From the NCBI GenBank assembly GCA_023846275.1, contig JAIUJO010000230.1, positions 193,501 through 257,500 on the forward strand: a DNA stretch of 64,000 bases. The letters are read 5' to 3'. Below, in pieces: positions 24,070 through 37,200 of this stretch (the first letter of the stretch is position 1; each line of letters begins with the position of its first letter). This DNA comes from Vanilla planifolia. Its lineage: Eukaryota; Streptophyta; Magnoliopsida; Asparagales; Orchidaceae. A model generated the notes under the pieces. It searched no databases, was not told the DNA's origin, and saw nothing but the letters and a program-made list of their open reading frames with translations. The position numbers were made by a program, and so were the translations under genes.

Positions 24070-26340
24070 AAATAAAATATTACTAGATGCACTTATTCGA
24101 TCGAGAAAATGATGTCAAAACTCTTTGAGAAAATGATGCACTTATTAGGATAAAATGGAAAGCATTTAATTGAGTATGAATGCACAAGAAAATAGAGGAA
24201 ATAACTTTAGAGCAAACCAAGTTTAGCTAACTCCATACAATACACTTATTACATGATGTAAGAAAACTCTAATAATGCCATAATGATCTATCATTCATGC
24301 ATTGTGGGAATAAAACATGTATCTGTTTCTTGTACTTGTAATTAAGAATATGGGAGCTATTTTGACATTTGATTACATAATTATGTGTTTAGACAAATCA
24401 AACATTTTGTGATTTAAACATCAGATCTAAATCCAAACATCAAATCCCAATTCAAATATAGCAGTACAAATCAAATCCTAATTTTTATGTAGACCTTATT
24501 CAATTTAGTCATCTAATCATGCATTTTTGTATAAAGAGGTAACAGAGGCTTTTGAAGGTGCAGCTCGTACATAACTACTCTTTTGATAGTTATTTTGAGT
24601 TATTGTTATTCATATAATTGATTATTATTGATTAATCAATCATTTTGGCAAATATGTTTAGCCAATAAAATTTTTCATAATAAGTGAATTCTTAGACAAA
24701 ATTGATTAATGAAAATTTTTAAAAATCTGAACATAATTTTTCATGTCAACATTCAAGTCATTAGCACGTGGTACTCATTCTCACTATCTTATGTTGTGTC
24801 CTTTAATCACCAAACAACTAATCTTAATTTTTTCTCAAATAAATGAAGTTTTCAACTTTCTTTATTTCTGATTGATTCAATTAAAATACTTTTGTGAAAT
24901 TCAATATTTTTTAATTGTTAGTTTTTTATTTGTGTTATTTTTTATTTTTTGTGACTGAACTACTTATTTTTTTTATATTAATAATGTTATTGGACATAAT
25001 ATCTTCTTTCAATTGTTTCATTATTATAAGAGTTTAACCTAACCTTCTTATGGTGAAGGGCTTATATTTATAGTTTTACTTGGTTTTTTCTATCAGGATG
25101 TGTAAGTTCTTTTTTAAATCAAAATAGCTAATAATCATTTATGTATATTTTTTATTTTTTTTATTTTTCTAAAAAATATCAATAAATTTTAAAATAAAAT
25201 TATTGCGTCTTAAAAAAATTGACATTTGTTAATAATCACTATATTAAAGATGTACTTAAGTATATTAAAAAATTAGTTTAAACTATTTTCTTTAAATATT
25301 CCAAATGTTATCAAATTTTTGTTCCAAGTAACTCACGTCTACCTTGCTAAGCCATACTACATATAGTGCATATCGAACTATACAAATCATATTAGTATTT
25401 TAATTTAGTTCTACGTCTTTGTTGCAAGACAAAGAAATGAACTAATGGTCTTTTAATGCATTTGGGTCAGCTTGGTGGTGAACAAGATAGCAAAAGAGGA
25501 TCATGAGTGGAATTAGAATGTGGAAGGAATTTATGTTACATGCTTATGCTTGTGTTGCCAATTGAGTGGTCGATAATATTGAATAAAATAGTTGTATAGG
25601 TTAATAGATAGTTTGACAAAACATTTTTGACACAATTTGATGGGTCAATAATGATCTAAGTAATTTAACAAAAGCAAGGTAAGCAAATTAGAATGTCAGT
25701 AAAAGAAACACATTCCCTAAGAACTTCAAATGTTGTGGACAGAACGAAGAAAAAAGTAACATGGATGTTATTGTCATGTAAACAATCTGTAAAGTGTAAC
25801 AATGTCCTTAAATTTGGTTATGATAACACAACAAATATTATATTTTTTAATTATTATAATATGGAAGTCAAAATTAATTGATGAATAGTATATTGCTAAT
25901 TATTTTAGTAATGCCCTATACTTTGCGAAACTATTTTAGATTAATTGCAATTGCATATTACAATGGTTGAGGCATATACTAGACTTAATAAAATTTTTTA
26001 TTAGTGACATGCTTTACTTCATAAATAAAATAAGGTATATCTATATTTATTTTATGTAGTCATACTAATGAAATAACGTAATCATGCTAAAAAGTGTTAA
26101 AATGACAAGGAAATTTAGATAACTCCAATGACTAAATGTTTATTGTAAAATAAAAAAATGAGTTAGATACATATAGTTGCTTGCATATGTGTATCAAAAG
26201 AAAAGTTTTTGCAAAGGTGTTGCATAAAGAAAAATCAGAATTAGGGATCATAAGGATATATTATATGAAAACAAGATAAATATAATGTCTCTATTTGTTA
26301 TAATGTATCGAAAACAACAAGTTCTTTTAAGGGTCTATGG
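24070..26340. other. Unassigned DNA with a possible LTR promoter
   Basis: No coding motif recognised. Around 24527-24575 the plus strand has 'ttttgtataaagaggtaac' followed by 'gaggcttttgaaggtgcagc', which has the look of a TATA box and start region of a plant LTR or gene promoter, but no second LTR copy was found. The frame at 25693-25881 (62 residues) has no recognisable motif. It could be a solo LTR plus decayed flanks. Confidence 0.35.
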
Positions 26341-29084
26341 TTCATAAAAGTCAAAAAGAATTATAAAGTAAGTGGTTGCTTATTAATTTACTTCATGACA
26401 TAGAAAAGCAAGATAATTTGGTTATTTTACATAGACTTGAAATGGGAAATGACCATAATCTTTTATTTTCTAGCTTGACAATTGTTTTAATCGTGTTTTC
26501 ATTAGGATATTACTTATGAGTAATAATATCTTAAAAGAATAGACATTGTCAAAAAGTTGAGTAACACAAACTATAGTTTTTAAGATAAATTACTTCATTT
26601 GATATATTTACATAATTTGATAAATCTAATACTATTTTTTAGTTGTTATAAACATGAATATAATAATTGCATTGGATTTAGATTTGGTTATAATTCTCTA
26701 CGAAAAAAAATTTCTTACTAATAATTAAGTTATGATAGATTCTTGATACATGACAATCATATTTTATTGTCTTTTTGGCTCAATGCAGAACATATTTCTA
26801 GTTTTCTTATTAGGAATAGTACCTTTTAAAGTATTTGTTCATTAATCAATTTTTTTATTTTGACTATGTTATAATTTTTTAAGAACTTTTTTCATGTTGT
26901 TTGAAAAATTATGTTAAATAATTTTAAGTTCATATAAATTTGGTAAAGCTTATTACTTTCCTTTTTTACATAAAAATTTTAGTTACTTTGTTGAATGGAA
27001 TATGAGTTTTTTCTTAACATACAGCTGTAATTTTTTTCAACTTCTTGTCATATTTTATATGTCTTATCATTTATTAATTTTTTTAAATAAAAATTTCATT
27101 TTCATTTAAATTTCTTATTTTCTATTCACTTTACGACAATTCAATTTATTTTTGAGAATGTATGCATATAAGTTGTACTTTTTAAATGAGCAACAATAAT
27201 AGATATTGTTTTTTGCTTTTCAAAGTTTCAAAAGCTTCTAATTTCTTTGATATAGTTGTCATTTTTTTGTAACTATTTTTTACTAATATATTTTTATAAT
27301 TTTGATTTCTTAAATATTTAGCAAAATAATATAATTTTTTGTTCATACTATTAAATTTTGTTTATAATGGTTTGCTTATTAAGTTCATATTACACCTAAA
27401 AATATTATTCACAGGGAAATTCATGCCATTAATATTAAACAATTTTAATTATTTTAAATATATTTTAAGTCATTCATATATGCATTATATATTTGCTATA
27501 TTTCAATTGCACGAAAAGTATTTCTTAGCAAAGCATAAGAAATTTTTATGTGTTTTTAATGTTTAATGTCTATATGAATTTAAGCAACAACGAAAAAGTA
27601 ATAATAATTTAAATAAATATCACTTAAAATAACAAAAAAATATTTCATAATAAATAAAGAAAAATTATTCTTAGTTATCCAATAATGTTAAGTATTCTAG
27701 TTTTTTAAAAATTGTAAAAACAAATTAATGATAGAACTTTAAGATAGTGTTTTATTAATAATAAATGAGAAATATTAGTAATGTATATTAAATTACAAAT
27801 ATTGTACAGAAAGGGAATTTAAAAATTAAGGAAGTGAAAACTTTGATCATTAAAGGTAAAATATTACAGTAAAAAATACATAACAAATGTGTCGGAGAAA
27901 ATTAAAATTACAAAAATGACAAAAAATGAAAAATCATTTTAATCATAAATAATATTAGATTATAGAAAATGTTAAAATAAAACTAAATTGATAAGGAAAA
28001 ACATTTAATATCTAAAAACCGTTTAAAATATATTATTTAAATGTATGTTATAATTTTTAATTAGAAGAAATATATTTATATAAATATTTACAAGTTAGGA
28101 CAAAAGTAATTAAATATAAATATTAAGACAATTACTTAATTAAATCTTCAAAAAGTTAGATTAATATTTATTTCCATAATTATCCTTAGAATCAAAATAT
28201 AATAAAAATTCCAACGTTAACAAAAAAGCCTAAAATTGTAAAATTTATATATTTAAAAAATTAAAAATATTAATTAAAACATTTTGCATAAAATTTAACT
28301 AAAATTTTTCTTCAAAATATAACATATAGTAATAGTAGTGCAAAAGAAGTTTTGATTTTTTTCTCTAAATAAAATTATACATAAACATAATAAAGTTTAA
28401 AAATATCTTGGTAAAAAGGAGTTTAGTAGTTGAAAAGAATTAGCATAACATTTCAATAAAAATTTAGATTACAAAACCCATCGCATGATATAATATATTT
28501 ACAAAATAGAGCCGTAACAATGCGATTAAATGATATTTTATGATAAAAATTTTTGAAATAACAATTAAAAAATTAAATGTGTTATTTGAATCAGAGCTTA
28601 AAATTGCTTGAATAATATGTGAATACTAACTTTAATAAAAAACATAATGAGTATTAAAAATTATTTATTACAAAAGAGTTTTTTCATTTTAAATATCCTT
28701 TATGAATTTGTCATTAAAACTAAAAAATAAAATGTTGAAAAAGCTTTGTGAAATATTTAATTATTATTTTAAAAATGATTTAGAGGTCGAACTCAATTAA
28801 AAAAAGAGATTGTTCTAAATTTTTATATTATTCACTAACAAAATACAATGTTACGAATAAGAAAATAAAAATTTTACTTAATATGTCTAAAAATTAAAAA
28901 CAAATTATAACATAGAGAAAAATCATTAAGATATCAAATGTTCACATTATTAAAAGAAGCAAAAAGTATAATTTATTTTTAAAAAAAAATTAGTAAAAAC
29001 AATTTAGAAAATTAACAAAGAAAAACTCAACAATTATTCTAGAAAAAAAATGTTAAAATTAGAATATATTGAAAAAAAAAATGT

Positions 29085-29330
29085 CGCTAAAAAATCTGAT
29101 GAAATAAGGACATATGGCTCACCCTTAATCATTCTAACATTGGACATAGAGAAGGCATATGATTCCAATGTTGAGCCCTTCGTATGATTTATTGTATGTA
29201 ATGTGAAGTATTTAGAGATGTGGTATGATTGCATTGTATAGTTTATGTCAAGAAGTCATTACAAAATAAGGATTAATTATAATAAGTGAAAGAGAATGCT
29301 CCTATGCATAAACAATACAATATTTTTATC
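29085..29330 (+). pseudogene. LINE reverse transcriptase scrap inside repeat copy A
   Basis: The plus strand reads DEIRTYGSPLIILTLDIEKA followed by YDSN. LDIEKAYD is the diagnostic RT motif A of plant L1-type LINEs ('IxLKLDxEKAYDRxxW'), with the catalytic Asp kept. It is followed, with stops, by YLEMWYDCIV and SRSHYKIRIN, the positions of 'GFxxxWxxWIxxCI' and 'SYxIxING'. About 240 bases survive, a small part of an ORF2. The G+C content is higher than in the surrounding AT-rich repeat, and I see no counterpart in copy B, so it is probably a later insertion or capture. On its own it has no function. Confidence 0.72.
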
Positions 29331-30751
29331 ATTTGTCACATATGTTTGTCCTTAAATTAAATGTTCTAAAATATATTAATGAAAAGGTAATAGAAACATA
29401 TTTAAAATTTTAATAATTGACACAATTTGTCACAAAAATGCTTCTATTTAAGAAATGCAAATATTAAGTGGTTGAAATAAATAAAAAATTATTAAATACA
29501 AGTAAAGTTTGAAGTTTATAAAAAAAATCTGTGCAATAATTATTACAAGCAATGCAAACATTTGTGAAAAAATCATAAAGAAAAAGAAAACAAATCATGT
29601 ATAATTAATTTTAACAAGAATATAATATTTAACTTTTATAAATTATAAGGTACTATTTTTATCAAATAATCATGGATATGTCATTATCCAAAAAAAACTT
29701 AAAAAATATTAAATAATTTAGGGTTTTAAAAAATTTTTATCGATAAAAAACAAGTTCTTTACATTAATAGAATTTGTTTTTTATATTAAAAAATATTTTT
29801 TTAAAAAAAATGAAATTTATACTGATTTAAAATTTTCTAGATTTATGTTAATGAAAATTTGGAAACTTTCCTTTGTTTCATCTTTTAAAAAATTATTCGA
29901 AATAAGCAAACTTTGATAAATAAATTTACAAAATAAAAATTATTAAAAATGTAAAAAATAAGCATGTAAGTTGTTAAATAAAATTATATTTCCAAAAAAA
30001 TATTTATGACAGTTAATAGTATGCATTGTGAAAATCTAAACTTGTTCAATAAAATATTATAAATATTTAAAAAAGTGTAGAATAAATGTTTTTGTGTAAG
30101 TTTGCTAATTACTAATGCCATACATAGATAAAAGAAGGTATAAAAGAGACTAAAAAAATTAAAATCTAACAAATAATGACTCTTTTCAATCATTTAGCAA
30201 TAAAGAAATAATTAATCGAAATAATGTTTTTTAAATGACAAAAAATTGATTGTTACGTCTGTGCAATTTGAGAATAGAAAAGTTAAAAAATAAAAGAATT
30301 AATTAATTTTTGAGAAATTCAAAAACAAATATGAGTTTTTAGATGAAATAAAATAATTATAGCGATGTAACTACATTAAATATTTATTTAGAAAAAGTGA
30401 ACTTTTGAATATGTAAGAAATAAAAAATTATAAATTAATGTGAAAATGTTGGCTCATTGTGTTAAAAAGACTTTAAAAACAAATTATGCTCATTAATATG
30501 GATGATAAAATTTCAAATTAATTTTGGATGTTAAAAATAATTTTTATAGTGCAAAAAAAATTATTATATGATGAAACTATTAATTATTGTTTGTTGTGGA
30601 AGTTCTTAATAATTCTAAAGGATAAGTAATATGTAATTAAAACATAATATATAAAATATTATAAACTAAAAATAATTAATATATAAAGAATTAAAAAAAT
30701 TTAGAACTAAAAAATATGTGTCAACGAATGTAAAAAGTGATATGAATGATA

Positions 30752-30774
30752 ATATATATATATATATATAATAT
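30752..30774. repeat. Short (TA)n microsatellite
   Basis: About eleven TA units in the A-rich part of repeat copy A. It lies at a different place in the repeat from the longer (TA)n tract in copy B, so the two expanded independently. Confidence 0.9.
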
Positions 30775-31289
30775 TTAAAAATAGAAAATTTAAAATGTTT
30801 TTTTTAGAAATATGTGAAGATTATGTCCAAATGAAATAGTTTTATATAATTTTAAACTTGTTAAAAATTAATTAAATTTTGGCATGCTTCCAAATCATAA
30901 AGATATTAGTAAAATTCATTTAATTATTAATATAAAATAAAATTCAAACTTCAATACTTAAACCTTGATTTTATCATACCAAACCAATTAATACCATTTT
31001 AATGATCCCCGGTTAGTCATAATGACGTTTTGAAGAACTTAGTTTACAAAAAACTTTTTAGCTTTTCTAATAGAATTCCTTTAAGACAAGTTCTTTGCAA
31101 AAGAATTTTTTTGGCTGTGTTGAATGACATTATAAGAAACTTTTTAAAGTCATTTTTAAATTTAGTAAACTTTTATGTTATAATGTTGTTATACTAAAAT
31201 AATAACTAAATTAAAGTAAGTAAAAATCAAAAGCAGCATATAAGGATTTCAAGTAATTGCATAAAACTATTGCCTATATCTAATCCTAA

Positions 31290-31780
31290 ACTACTCGTAC
31301 AATGGTAGAAGAGCATCAAACGTTGGCTCACAAATGTGCTATTGCTTGTGTCATTGCAGTTCAAGAAGTCTGTCAATACAAAATTTTGTTATAATTTGTT
31401 TGAAAATACTTAAATTTTATTTTCTTCATTGTTTTTGTTATCATCCATCTTCAATTGTCATTTGTCATCATTAGCAACATCTTCAAAAGCTACTGAAGCC
31501 ACTTGACTCACAACCACATGACTTGCACCAACCCATAGACCTCAGAACCCATTAGACCTACGTCGACCTGATCTACAAACATGTCAGCTTATTGACCAAA
31601 TGACTCTCGTGAACCCAAAGCCCGAAAGTTGACCAGAAGCATTAGCACATCACTTCCAGTGCAGCTCATCAAAACAAAAAACTAAAACGATGCACTGATC
31701 TATCTATATCATGTGGATCATTCCACAATTTTGCCATTCACCTTTGCCACCGCCTAAAACATAGGACCAATTTATGAGTT
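31290..31780. repeat. Decayed GC-richer island in repeat copy A
   Basis: A ~490 bp stretch richer in G+C than its surroundings, with many TG/CA where CG would be expected and a few surviving CpGs (for example 'cctacgtcgacctga' near 31558). No open frame or protein match. Its right part resembles 44150-44345: both have 'cactgatc.a.c.at.tca' and 'gtgga.c' blocks in the same order and strand. It is likely a fragment of a once GC-rich transposon or LTR. Confidence 0.45.
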
Positions 31781-31989
31781 GCTTAAGTATATTAATTTTT
31801 TCTTTTTTAAAATTTTTTTAAATTATTGATGAAGATTTAAGGTCTATATATAAAGGAAGCACCATATCAGATGGAAATAACAAAATGAAATTTTTTTTAT
31901 TTGTATACTTTCACCTTTATAAAAATAATGTGCTTGTCTAACATTATTTTAAAAGATTCTAACTTTTCTTGTGAGAAACAAGGATATAA

Positions 31990-32070
31990 AGTAAGAGATC
32001 TTCTACTAAAATCTTTACAATAAAATCTCTTATAAAAGATAAGGATTGAATGTAAGAGATCTTCTACTTG
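31990..32070. repeat. Short direct repeat, 60 bp apart
   Basis: 'gtaagagatcttctact' occurs at about 31991 and 32051, with similar but less conserved flanks ('aggatataaa' / 'aggattgaat' before each). It is a small local duplication within repeat copy A. Confidence 0.75.
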
Positions 32071-34299
32071 AAGTGTCATTAACCAAATAAATTCTAATTT
32101 TTACTAACACCTATATCTCTTCATCTACCATTTTACTCAAAATAATCACAAAACCACTACCTTTCTCAACAAAGCACTAAAACCTATTCTACTATCTTAA
32201 TACTCTTTTAAGCCAAGCTTCTCCACTAACTCAAAACAACTATCTCATCACCTTTTCTATCTTTAGTACTCCAAACACCACCACCTAATATACTACACGA
32301 TATTATCATCAAAAGGATATGCTTTTTTAATAATTTTATTTTTAGTAAGTAACTAAAGTTAGAGTCAATATTTGGTATTAAATTTTTTATTTCAGTAAAC
32401 GCATAACCTTTAAAACCATACCAATTTTTCGCTTGGCTAGCTTGTAGTTAGATTTACAAAACATTATATTTTTATTAATTACAAAATAAGAGGCATTTTG
32501 CTCAAGTCCACTAACTTTTTGATAATAATGATGTACAAGTCCCCTCAATTAAAAGAGTGTGACACATCTTACACAATTACTACAATACTTAAAAGAGATA
32601 ATATAATAATTTATATAGCTCATTAAAAGATAACATGACATAATAACTAAACATTATGAAACGATGTTTCCAAGTTAATATATCTAAAACTTTAGTGTAT
32701 TAGCAAAGTTGATGCAAATCTAAGTATAATAGATATAAAGCCTACTTTCATTTTTTATTTTATATGTAAAATGACTTAGTAATAGATTTATTGTCATATT
32801 CTTTAAAAAATCACATCTATTTATATATATCAATGGGATATATGAAAATCAAAACATTCCAACTACTAAATTACATAATTAAAGAAATTTATAAGTATTA
32901 AATTATGATTTCTTATAATAAGTGCTTATCCAAATCTATTTCTTGTAGATGTCTCTATGTATCTTAGTCATACAAATATATTATAATATACAATTAGACA
33001 AATCTACCCAACCTAATTTTTTAACTTCTAAGAAAATGTTGTATGATGCAAGAATATAGCATATAATATGTTTTGCAAGAGGCCCACAATAATAATCATG
33101 AATGATTGTGGTTGCATGAAAAATGGATAAAACACAGATTGCACAAATAAACCTAACAAATGCTCAGCTGCTCAAACCTAGCTCATATATAAGTGTATAT
33201 CATAATGTAATGACATTAATATTGTACTAGTATTATAGAAATCTATCTAAAGATTATTTGTAAAATTGATCATATTAATATGATTACATCGTATAGCCTT
33301 GCAACAATGCACATTTCAACTAAATTATTATAATGGTACTGGTATGACGTTAAAATCATTAAAGTAAAAATAATTTAGCTAATGTATAATTTAAGTCATC
33401 AACTCTTAGCCCATAATTGATTGTGGATTAGCTAACATCATATTGTATTTATACAACATTTCATACATTGGCACATACATAATATCTGTTAGCTTCTTAT
33501 CCAATTATCGAATGACTACTTCTAGGTACAACAAATTATATAATTTTGTATGAATTTTTAATATTACACACCTTAACACATAGTACAAATAATGTAACAA
33601 ATGTGTGTCTCTCATGACCATACTCAACTTAATCAACATAACAAATTTTTATTAAGGTACATTTATATGAATATAGACTTATATAAAATACATGCCTTAC
33701 ATTCTAGAAAATTTAATATTCATGAGTAACATAATACAATCATATTTGTCATACAAATATAAAGTGAGAAGTTTTATAATTCTAACTAAAAATAAGTATA
33801 GATTATGAATTTTTTATAGGCAACCATTCAAGCAAGTGCAAGAAAAATGAGTCAATTTACAAGTGGATCTACAATTTAGTAAAGCCACCAACAATCATCG
33901 GCTTATCTTCAAAAGTTAATTACTCACTGTACACATGATAAAGCTTTTTAATTGAATAATAAATGTTTCATTTTTTGTTGCAAGTTTCAAAAATTACACA
34001 AAAAAATAATTATTAAAAAATATTACGTTTCCATGGAATCAAAAAATTGTTGAGTATACAACATTAAACAACTAAATTTATTTGTGTTTCACTCTAAAAA
34101 CATCTTTTCAATATATAAATATACTTATTTCTCAGAAATGTGTATCATTAAAGATTTCGAATAGAAATGAAAATATCATAACAATTTATTGTAAACAAAA
34201 AAAGTTAATTCTTCAAAAATGCATAATTGGTATTTTTTATAATAAAATAAAAAGTATTATAATGATAAGTTTAACAAAAAATATGTAAACCTAACAAAC

Positions 34300-37200
34300 G
34301 AGAGGTCATCATTATAGTAAACTAATTAAAATATTTGCATTGCACAATAATGATTTCGTAACAATGGAAAAATAATTGCATCAGAAATTAAAAAAAATTT
34401 AAAATTGGTAATAATTTTAAAAAAAATATTGAGATAATAGAATACTCAACATATTAAAATATATGTGTAAAACTTATTAAAAAAATTCTCAAGATGTGCT
34501 GTGCAACGAATTCACCAAGCCAACTCACTAAATGAATAAAAAAAATCTATCATTTCAAAAATTAAGTTCATAACAAGTAAGTTGTGTGGGCATGCATTAT
34601 ATGAGTACAATATATATTTTAAAGTAATACAAATGCTCAAGATGGATATAAAGAGTAACTATGTTCTTGTTAGCACGTTTTATCATTTGTCCACACTGCA
34701 TGACATTGATCACTTCCAATTTGCGGATCTAGATAACAAGATGCATTTTGCATAACAGAGCATGGTTTATATTATTGATAGTATATTAAATTTGATCTGT
34801 CATGTATGTTGTTTTGTGTAGTTATTCCTTTTATAGTAGTATTTCTTTATCCTTTGCATAAAAACTTAACTTTTTTTAGTTTATAAAAATACTTATCTTT
34901 TTTAAATAGATAGATACTTTTTATTAATAATTTATAATTTTCGTCATATTTTTAATTTTATTTATTATTCTTGTTTAAAACTTTTAGAGATTGTTTAATA
35001 TTTAATATTGACTATTTTGATTTTCAAATAATTTATATTAGTATCATCATGAAAACAATTTATTTTTGAACTATGATTTCTTAAAAAAATGATGAAATTT
35101 TAAAAGTAACAACTTTACATAAAAGATTATCAAGGCTAACAAATGTTTAGAATATTAAATTTTATGTTTAGAGCAATTTAGCTAAAACGAATTATAAATC
35201 ATTAAAAATAAAGTTAATTGAATATAATTAAATGATTTATGTTTACAAATATGTGATTACCAAATATTAAGAAAAATGAACTTACAATTTAAAATACGGC
35301 ATCTATGTTATTAAATAGAATAGCTAAAGCAATGATAAAAATAGAAATTTATCTTCAACGATTGAATTTAAATTGCTATCTAATATTTTTATAATATATT
35401 GATTAGATATTTAGTTAAATATATGCTTTTTATTATGTTATATATCAAAAATATTCATAAATGTTAATGAAAGGATACTTTGTGATATATTTGAAAGGTA
35501 AAAAATTATGTTAGTAAAAGAGAAGAATAATTGATAATAAAAATATATAAAGCAAGCAATATAAAGAAAATATAAAATATTTTGAATTATTTAAATATTA
35601 TGTGAAAAGTAAATTTTATATACAAATTTAAGAAACAAAAAAAATATAAAACTATTAAGATAAAAGATAATCTAAGTTGAGTAGATTTATTTAAATAACA
35701 TGTCAAAAAGTGGTTGTTTTGTTTACAATTGGCAAAGCTTTGAAATTATATATCATTTATTAATGCAAGAGTCATAAATGAGTTATTATAAATAAAAAAA
35801 ATATATTACAAAAATTGTAACGCATCAAAAAATAAACTTATGAAAAATTTTGTTTTCTTTATATAAATAACACAAAAGTACAACAAAAAATAGTATCACC
35901 AATAAAAAATATATAAATTATTTTGTAAATTTAATCGAAATATTAGCCAAAACAATTATAAATAATTTATTTTAAAAAATTTAAATTATAATAAAAATTG
36001 ATATCTAAAAATTTAAAAATACAACGATCTACAAGCATATTGAAACACCATAAATGATAATAAAAAAATTTCATAATGAAATTATAGAAAACTATTTTTG
36101 TTGTGGACTACATGAAAAGTATTATAACAAATAAATTGTCAAATTTTTTAATAGACCATAATAAATATTAAGTGAATCGATGGTGTAGGCTTATAGCAAA
36201 AATGTAATCAATACTTCATAATTAATGATGTTTTTTTGGAGATTTAGATGGTTTATGACAAAATTAATGTTCTTCTCTACTTCTTTAAAATGAATTAATT
36301 TAAATATTAAGAGGGCCACTACATACATATAATGAAATGTTTTTTATGATTTAATGTTTAGCTTTGATTAATGATCAAATAATTTCGATTCAATTGTATG
36401 TATCATTTATGAAGAAGTCTTTTTCATAGGAGTATTTTTATTCTCAGTTCAAAATATTTTGTTTCTTTTTTATTAATATAATTATATTTTACAAATTATT
36501 GTAGTAGTGAATTGTTCTTACTTTTAATCTTAACTTATTTCTTATTTAATATTCCTAAAGTATTGTAACTTTCTTTTTTAATATTTTTTTTTTGGCTAAT
36601 ATGCCTTGCCTTATGGAAAAATTTGAAAATTATTTTTAAGATTTTAAATATGTTTTAGCATTCTTTACTTTCATATGCTAATTCAGTTGTCTTATTTTTT
36701 CAATTTTTTGGAACAATATTTTTTTTTTTCGAAATTTATGAAAGCATTGCTGATGAAAACATGAAATAATGTATATTTTTGTTGTTTTATTTTCAATATC
36801 TTTAGTTATATATAAATTTATTTGATATGTTTCACAAATAATTTTGTTTCAAATATTTAACTTTTTACATTATTGAAATATATAATTGATTTATGTTTAC
36901 TAATTCTTATTAATTTAAATATTTTACATAATTGAAAATATAAAGCTTGTAAAACTCAATGTCTTTAAAGATTTATTTGAGTTTTTTGGGCATTAAAATT
37001 TATTATGTACTTGTTATTATCAGAATTGTTCTTTTTAGAAGCAATAAAAAAAACTTTGTAAGTTAGAATTATTTGTCTTCCTTGACATAAATTTTTAAAT
37101 TTTTTAATTTACAAAATTTCCTAATGAAAAATATTTTAAAGTAAATGGAGTTATGCCTCCATCAAAAAATAGAAAAAAATTTTTAAAAATATTTGATGAA

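Larger units (their letters stand above)
26340..34300. repeat. Large AT-rich repeat, copy A
   Basis: This ~8 kb stretch is collinear, in the same orientation, with copy B at 59400-64000. Matching landmarks include 'gtaagtggtt' followed by 'ttattttacatag' (26368 and 59416), 'ccattaatattaaa' (27425 and 60728), 'ggtaaaatatta' (27855 and 60964) and 'taaaatattataa' (30653 and 62009). Further on they include 'attttgtatgaat' (33543 and 63255) and 'tatttgt.tttcact' (34079 and 63967). Copy A is about 3 kb longer between 27.8 and 33.5 kb, from insertions in A or deletions in B. The plus strand is T-rich to about 27570 and A-rich to about 31000. No protein is recognisable apart from a small LINE scrap. 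The element class is unknown. Confidence 0.7.
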
